This document shows positions 34,855-39,628 of a DNA stretch of 39,628 nt, one piece after another. Source of the DNA: Deltaproteobacteria bacterium (GTDB lineage Bacteria; Acidobacteriota; Thermoanaerobaculia; Multivoradales; JAHZIX01); assembly GCA_022601195.1 (NCBI GenBank), contig JAHZIX010000037.1, positions 1 through 39,628 on the forward strand, written 5' to 3'. Position 1 is the stretch's first letter; every line of letters starts with the position of its first letter. A model generated the notes under the pieces. That model was not told the origin of the DNA and did not search any database. It was given only the letters and a program-made list of their open reading frames with translations. A program made the translations under genes and the position numbers.

Positions 34855-36699
34855 CTAGGGAGCCAGAGCCCCGAGGCTGCGGCTGGGTGTCGTCTCCTGG
34901 AGAACGATCAAACCATCATAGATTTCCGGCAGAACCCGGGGAAAGAACTGGCGATCCTGCGCCAAAGAGCTCACATTGCGCGTAGGCAGTGGCTTCCAGA
35001 GCCAACCACTGTCGGTACTCGCCTTGGTGGCCTTTCGGAGATCCACAAAGACCCGCGGAGCTGCCACCAGGTCTTCCATCCTTGTTTCGAAGCTGTCTCG
35101 AGGGGCGGAGGGCAGAAGGTAGGTGTCCATGATGCGGGCTCGGTCACCAGCTGTGTAGTGACCTCGGGTGGTGGTTAATCCCAGAGATACATACTCTTCA
35201 CCTAGAGCGTCTTTCAGGGCCTCGCCCATGCGGTTGGGAATATCTCCGACGTGGGAGTTTGCCGCCGAGAGGAAGATCTTCGTCTCGGGAGCTTCCTGAT
35301 CCAGAATCCACAGGAGGGTTTCGGCCATCATGGCATCCCGGTGACGCCGCCGGGCCCGCCACTCCATGGCCTGGGCGACCACTTCGGCCTTTCGAATCAA
35401 TCGTTCGACTTCAGCCCGGTTGGCCCGCTGCTCCAGCTGAAAGCGGGCTCGTGCCAGCTCATTGGCGACCCTTCGGGCCAGAGCCACCGCTTGGTCGAGG
35501 CGCGGATCGTAGAGGATCCGCAGGCTCGAGGAGCCGGTGTGGTAAACGGAGGAGTCGAGGCTGACCTGGTAGTCCACCACTTGGAGGTCAGGAAACATCA
35601 GAGGAGTTGGAGTCAGGGAAAGCTCGTCGCCCTTAGCCACCTCCTGCTTTTCGGAATTTCTTCCCTCGAGATCCTTGCCCTCGAAGTCCAAGTCCAGGCC
35701 GGTAGCGATCTTCTCGCCGTCGATCTGGACCTCCAGAGAATCGATCCACACCGTGCCATTGCCTCGGTGAGTCACTCCGAAATGGATGCTGCTCGCTCCG
35801 GGTGGGACCTCCAGGGTGACCTCGTGGAGCTGCCAGCCGTCGCCAGGCACCGCCGCTGTTGAGTTCAACGTGTCCTGGTAGATTCTTTGATCGCCGTTTA
35901 TGCGGAGCCACAAGCCTGCGGAGTCTCGATCGAGGCCTCGAGTGGTGACCCATCCTCTCAACGTGAGCTTCTGGCCTGGCTTCGGGGAAGCGTCCAAGGG
36001 CGCTTGCAGAGAGAAGCCTGGCATGGGATAGATACCCACTGCCTCGATGTCCTCCAGGGGTCGATAGGAAGCAGCGACTCTTGTGGCCAGAGGGGGAGCG
36101 AGGGGCTTCAGGGCCGCGAGGATATCTTCCATGGCCTGCTGGGAAAACTTCATGTCGAACCCAACGAAACGAAGGCCCGCATCGCGACGCAGGTTCTCCT
36201 CGCGCATCCAGACCACCAAATCGAGGAAGGCCTCGATATTCCAAATTTTCTGTCCAAGGCCTGCCAGCAGCTCTCGAGGGTCGCCTTCTCCTCCTTGAAT
36301 GAAGGCGTTGAGAGGCTCGCTTTCAGCAAATCCAGACTCCAAGGCAAAAACCTTGTAGCCTTGGTGCTGAGCCAGGTATTGGAACAAGCGATGTTTGAGG
36401 CGGTAGAACTCCCGAGTTCCATGAGTGCCTTCGCCGACGGCGAAGACTCGGGCTGGCCCGAGAAAGTCCTCGAGAAAGCCAAGATCCTCGGTGGGTTCCC
36501 CTGGTTCCGTAGAGGTCAAAATATGGGCATTGGCCGCTAACCACTGGGGCTCCGGAGAGGATGAATCCTGGGCAGGGAGGCCACTGGCCGAAGAGACCAG
36601 AAGAACGATGATCCAAGCACCGATTCGCCTCCCAAGGGAGGGACGGTTTTCCGGGGAACCTGGAATGGGACTGGCATGAGGAAGCGACTGGGATCTCAT
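34855..36699 (-). CDS. Exported erythromycin-esterase-like protein with inserted beta-rich domain
   Basis: The start chosen is the ATG at 36699, giving 614 residues; the frame stays open upstream to 37446, but that is antisense to the hydrolase gene. A long polar start is followed by a hydrophobic segment (GAWIIVLLVSSASGLPA), an export signal ending near residue 43. The erythromycin-esterase motif is clear: VFAVGEGTHGTREFYRLKHRL with E90 and H93, then ALESGFAESEPLNAF, with SAANSHVGDIPNRMGE further on. Between about residues 230 and 400 a beta-rich insertion (LTLRGWVTTRG, then VTLEVPPGASSIHFGV and TVWIDSLEVQIDG) resembles a jelly-roll carbohydrate-binding-like domain. The family hydrolyses esters in some members, but a macrolide substrate is not implied. 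It is divergent from the hydrolase at 36796. Confidence 0.85.
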   Translation of the reverse strand: MRSQSLPHASPIPGSPENRPSLGRRIGAWIIVLLVSSASGLPAQDSSSPEPQWLAANAHILTSTEPGEPTEDLGFLEDFLGPARVFAVGEGTHGTREFYRLKHRLFQYLAQHQGYKVFALESGFAESEPLNAFIQGGEGDPRELLAGLGQKIWNIEAFLDLVVWMREENLRRDAGLRFVGFDMKFSQQAMEDILAALKPLAPPLATRVAASYRPLEDIEAVGIYPMPGFSLQAPLDASPKPGQKLTLRGWVTTRGLDRDSAGLWLRINGDQRIYQDTLNSTAAVPGDGWQLHEVTLEVPPGASSIHFGVTHRGNGTVWIDSLEVQIDGEKIATGLDLDFEGKDLEGRNSEKQEVAKGDELSLTPTPLMFPDLQVVDYQVSLDSSVYHTGSSSLRILYDPRLDQAVALARRVANELARARFQLEQRANRAEVERLIRKAEVVAQAMEWRARRRHRDAMMAETLLWILDQEAPETKIFLSAANSHVGDIPNRMGEALKDALGEEYVSLGLTTTRGHYTAGDRARIMDTYLLPSAPRDSFETRMEDLVAAPRVFVDLRKATKASTDSGWLWKPLPTRNVSSLAQDRQFFPRVLPEIYDGLIVLQETTPSRSLGALAP

Positions 36700-36795
36700 G
36701 GTCTGATCAAAGCAGAAAGATCTCCTGTCGGCAAGGGCACTCATTCGTCGGGGAGAAGCCGTTGCGACCGAGGGATCGATCCTGAAAGGGAGAGC

Positions 36796-38448
36796 ATGGA
36801 CCAAGAACGTCAGGTTAGATTCGCCACCTTGAGTGGTTTCAAGCTGGGCTTGATGGCTGGAGCTCGCCGCGGGTTCAGAGCTGGAAAGTGGGTTGGGGGG
36901 AAGCTGGTGGTGGCATTGCTCGGCTTCGTCTGTGGGGTTGTTGCCTTGTACCTCCTCCAATCCAGGGACGCTCCTCCCCTCGAACCCTGGCACCGGGTCA
37001 AACTGACCACGGAGTTCCGAGCTGAGAACCAGGATCAGGTCAAGACCTTCGAGGACTATCTTCGCCTCGAAGAGGAGCTTTTCAAGGAGCTGGACGGCAA
37101 GGTCTATCAGCGCACTGCCACGGGCCCAGCCTACACCCTCGCCCGCTTTAGCGCTGATAGCGCCGCGGACCCCCGGGGCCGTCAACCGGATTGGAACCGC
37201 AGTTTCGAGCTGCCAGGGGATGGCCCGGGAATCCTGCTCTTGCACGGTATGTCCGACTCCCCCTACAGCCTCCGTGCTTTGGCAGAGAGTTTCCACCGGC
37301 AGGGCTATTGGGTATTGGGAGTGCGCATGCCGGGTCACGGCACGGCTCCTGCCGCCTTGAAGAGCCTGGTGTGGGAAGACCTCGCCGCCGTTACCCGGCT
37401 GGGGATGGAGCATTTGGCCTCGCGGGTCGGCTCCCAGCCCATTCACATGGTGGGCTATTCCACCGGCGCCTTGCTGGCCATGGACTATGTTCTGAATCCA
37501 AGTCGCTTCGACCCGACCGACCGAGCCTCCTCGCCGGAGCCGGCGAGCCTGATTCTGATTTCCCCAGCGATCGGCATCGGTAACATTGCGGCACTGGCTG
37601 GATGGATCAAAGCCCTATCGCGGCTACCGGGGCTCGAAAGGCTTGGCTGGGAGTCGATCCGCCCGGAGTTCGATCCTCATAAATACAACTCCTTTGCCAC
37701 CAACGCCGGGCACCAGGTTCATCGCCTGGTGGACTCGGTGACCGATCGCGTCGACGCCCTTGCTGCTGCCGGTCCCTTGGATCCCTTCCCTCCCACTTTG
37801 GTATTCCTCTCGGCCGTGGATGCAACGGTCTCCCCGGATGCGGTGATCGACAACTTCATGGTGAAACTCTCGCCGGGCCCCCATGAGCTCTTTCTCTTCG
37901 ACATCAACCGCAGCAGCGTTCGCTCTACCGTCTTGGTGTCAGACCCAGGCCCTCTGACGGCTCGTCTCCTAGGCGACTCGGAGTTGCCCTTTCATTTCTC
38001 CTTGATCACCAACCAGAGCGCGGAAAGCTCCCAGGTAGCCTTGCGCCGGAAGGCCCCCCGCTCGAACTCGATTACCACCGAGCCGCTGGATCTCCAATGG
38101 CCCCCAGGGTTGATCTCCTTGTCTCACATCGCCCTGCAATTCCCTCCCGACGACCCCCTCTACGGACAGCGTCCGAGCCGCAGCAACGCCGCTCTTCATT
38201 TGGGGCAGATGGCCATCCAGGGAGAACGGGGCCTCTTGATGTTTCCCTCCAACTGGCTCCTGCGGGTACGCCACAACCCTTTCTACGAGCTGCTGGAAGA
38301 GCGCGTGATGGAGTGGGTGAGTGATTTTGGAGACGGGGAAGGTCTCCCAGAGAGGCAGGAGGAGACTTTTCCCAAATATGAGGACGGCCAGGTCGAGGAA
38401 GGGCAGCTCGAGGACGGGCAGGTCGAAAGCACTCGAGAAGACGGCTAG
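36796..38448 (+). CDS. Membrane-anchored alpha/beta hydrolase
   Basis: The start chosen is the ATG at 36796 with AGGGAGAG before it, giving 550 residues; an in-frame start at 36676 would extend into the divergent gene's signal region. A transmembrane segment (VVALLGFVCGVVALYLL, about 37-53) anchors the protein with the rest outside. The hydrolase fold shows ILLLHGMSDSPYSLR (oxyanion region, H150-G151) and VGYSTGALLAMDY (nucleophile S222 in Gly-x-Ser-x-Gly). The family includes esterases, lipases and lysophospholipases. A long insertion precedes the likely C-terminal catalytic residues, which I cannot place with certainty. The C-terminus is a short acidic repeat (EDGQVEEGQLEDGQVE). It is convergent with the CHAT gene, whose stop is 4 nt away. 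Confidence 0.85.
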   Translation: MDQERQVRFATLSGFKLGLMAGARRGFRAGKWVGGKLVVALLGFVCGVVALYLLQSRDAPPLEPWHRVKLTTEFRAENQDQVKTFEDYLRLEEELFKELDGKVYQRTATGPAYTLARFSADSAADPRGRQPDWNRSFELPGDGPGILLLHGMSDSPYSLRALAESFHRQGYWVLGVRMPGHGTAPAALKSLVWEDLAAVTRLGMEHLASRVGSQPIHMVGYSTGALLAMDYVLNPSRFDPTDRASSPEPASLILISPAIGIGNIAALAGWIKALSRLPGLERLGWESIRPEFDPHKYNSFATNAGHQVHRLVDSVTDRVDALAAAGPLDPFPPTLVFLSAVDATVSPDAVIDNFMVKLSPGPHELFLFDINRSSVRSTVLVSDPGPLTARLLGDSELPFHFSLITNQSAESSQVALRRKAPRSNSITTEPLDLQWPPGLISLSHIALQFPPDDPLYGQRPSRSNAALHLGQMAIQGERGLLMFPSNWLLRVRHNPFYELLEERVMEWVSDFGDGEGLPERQEETFPKYEDGQVEEGQLEDGQVESTREDG

Positions 38449-38452
38449 CCTC

Positions 38453-39628
38453 TTACTTCCAATCCCCATAGAGCTGAAAGGCAGCCCAGTAGAAGGGGAG
38501 AGAGGTATCGAGGGTTTCGGCGCTCTCGGCGCTTCGAAGCAACTCCAATTGAGCACTCCTCAGCGCTTGATCCATTGGCCTTCCTTGACGAAGGTGGTGG
38601 TGGAATCGGGTCATCAACTTGGATGTCGCTTGGTCTGAAACCTTCCACAATGAGGCCGCCACGGTGCGAGCGCCAGCGTATTGAAAAGCGCGAGTTAGGC
38701 CGATGAGGCCCTCGTCCCCAGCATCTTCACCGAGGCCGGAGTCACAGGCGGAGAGGACCACCAGGTCGGCTTTTAGGCGGAGGTCTTCGAAGATCTCCCA
38801 GGCTTGTAGAAAGCCGTTCTCACCGGAGGATTCTGGGCTCTCCGGTACGGTGAGGACGAGGCCGGAGTTGAGGGGGAAGCGAGAGTCGAGAATACCGTGG
38901 ACAGCGAAGTGAACGGTGCGGGCTTTGGGGGAGACGCGGCGAGCCGTCTCCTCGGAGGCCCGGGCACCGAGATAGCTTTGAGCTCCGGGGTAGAGACTAG
39001 CGATTCCCTCGACTTCCTGGCGAGAATGGGGAAGTGGGCCGAGATCGAGGCCTCGTAAGAGAGAGGATCGGGAAGTGATCTCCTGCGGCTCCTCTTGGGT
39101 CCATTGAACCGACTGGGGCGGTGGTTGGGGGGCGCCGTAGGCGGCCAGCTGGAGGTCGCCTTTTTTTTCTGAACGTCGCTCCTTGAGCTGAGCCCAGAGG
39201 GTCGCAGAGATGGCCGTAGAGATCGGCTTCCACTCCACTAGAAATTGCTCCTGCTCGTCGCCCTGGATTCGGATCAAAGCAGACCAAGGGAGGCGATGGA
39301 GGGGACCATCGGGGAGGATCAGCAGGCGCTGAGCGGAGGCGAGGGAGGATTCCAAGGGAGCGAGAAGAAGCCGGTAAAGAGCCTTGGCTCTTGGCCTGAA
39401 GGAATCTGGCTCGAGGGTCGTAGCCACCAGACCATCGATCTGGGAGCGCAAGCCGTCTTCACCAATGGCGAGGTCGAAGACCTTCAGAGGCGCTCCCGGC
39501 TGCAAGAGAAAGGCCTGAGACTCCTGAGCCCCGAGGCTGAAAGAGATGAGGGCCGTACCCGGATCCAATTTGCTGAGAATCCCTTCTAAGGGAAGGGAGG
39601 GTTGGTAGCGTAGTGCCGACAGCCGAGG
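38453..39628 (-). CDS. CHAT-domain protein, 5'-truncated by window edge
   Basis: The frame is open from the right edge of the window (39628) to the stop at 38453, 391 codons without the N-terminus. The start is outside the window; a TTG at 39568 is in frame but the upstream 20 codons (for example PSLPLEGILSK) read naturally into the domain. The CHAT caspase-like domain shows LLILPDGPLHRLPWSAL, the catalytic His in VHFAVHGILD (codon 38897-38899) and Cys in VVLSACDSGLGE (codon 38744-38746), and ends ASLWKVSDQATSKLM and PFYWAAFQLYGDWK. CHAT proteins usually carry N-terminal TPR repeats, which would lie beyond the edge. They act as proteases in signalling or defence. Both catalytic residues are present, so it is probably active. 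Confidence 0.92.
   Translation of the reverse strand, partial: PRLSALRYQPSLPLEGILSKLDPGTALISFSLGAQESQAFLLQPGAPLKVFDLAIGEDGLRSQIDGLVATTLEPDSFRPRAKALYRLLLAPLESSLASAQRLLILPDGPLHRLPWSALIRIQGDEQEQFLVEWKPISTAISATLWAQLKERRSEKKGDLQLAAYGAPQPPPQSVQWTQEEPQEITSRSSLLRGLDLGPLPHSRQEVEGIASLYPGAQSYLGARASEETARRVSPKARTVHFAVHGILDSRFPLNSGLVLTVPESPESSGENGFLQAWEIFEDLRLKADLVVLSACDSGLGEDAGDEGLIGLTRAFQYAGARTVAASLWKVSDQATSKLMTRFHHHLRQGRPMDQALRSAQLELLRSAESAETLDTSLPFYWAAFQLYGDWK

Noticed and set aside
36700..37446. N-terminal extension of the erythromycin-esterase-like protein
   Set aside because: It is antisense to the alpha/beta hydrolase gene and lacks domains; an export signal follows the ATG at 36699.

Overview
The window looks like chromosomal DNA of a moderately GC-rich, diderm bacterium with large signalling families. 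Three points suggest this. Two sigma factors of the ECF-like (TIGR02999/Sigma70_ECF) type each sit directly before a membrane-anchored Ser/Thr kinase with TPR repeats. There is a complete RND efflux operon with an outer-membrane channel, and a CHAT protease-like protein. This mix is typical of Acidobacteriota and some Planctomycetota or Myxococcota; Acidobacteriota is my best guess, inferred from gene content only. I see no tRNA, rRNA, CRISPR array, transposase or phage gene.

Layout. (1) 1-2143, minus strand: a phosphoesterase of the phospholipase C/AcpA family that runs off the left edge. Its tail is a Ser-Ala-Arg octapeptide repeat encoded by a 24-bp tandem repeat. (2) 2414-7601: a compact four-gene minus-strand operon (SAICAR-synthetase-like protein, P-loop kinase, Gfo/Idh/MocA oxidoreductase, second P-loop kinase), divergent from an ATP-grasp ligase. 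It reads like a small nucleotide- or amino-acid-derived metabolite pathway that I cannot name. (3) 7654-8106: a small membrane protein.

(4) 8373-22111: an ECF sigma, kinase, secreted hydrolase, secreted hydrolase, kinase, secreted hydrolase block. The three hydrolases are paralogues (DOMON/CBM9-like region, endonuclease/exonuclease/phosphatase fold, conserved C-terminal region). Each is preceded by the same kind of long hairpin, which buries its Shine-Dalgarno sequence. This conserved leader, within a duplicated kinase-hydrolase unit, is the most unusual system in the window.

(5) 22182-22864: a LysE-type exporter whose start is overlapped by a short Lys/Arg-rich reading frame made by a duplicated segment. 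(6) 23081-29673: a tripartite RND efflux operon in which the TolC-like protein carries an N-terminal periplasmic-binding domain. (7) 29813-33773, minus strand: a second ECF sigma-kinase pair followed by a small secreted Cys-rich protein. The kinase has Cys in place of the HRD arginine. (8) 34224-34481: an RRM RNA-binding protein followed by two hairpins. (9) 34855-39628: an exported erythromycin-esterase-like protein with an inserted domain, a divergent membrane-anchored alpha/beta hydrolase, and the C-terminal part of a CHAT protein that runs off the right edge.

How the parts may work together (inference): each ECF sigma probably activates its own kinase operon. The kinases sense through TPR regions on the far side of the membrane, and the secreted products beside them are the likely outputs. 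No regulon, substrate or product can be proven from sequence alone.
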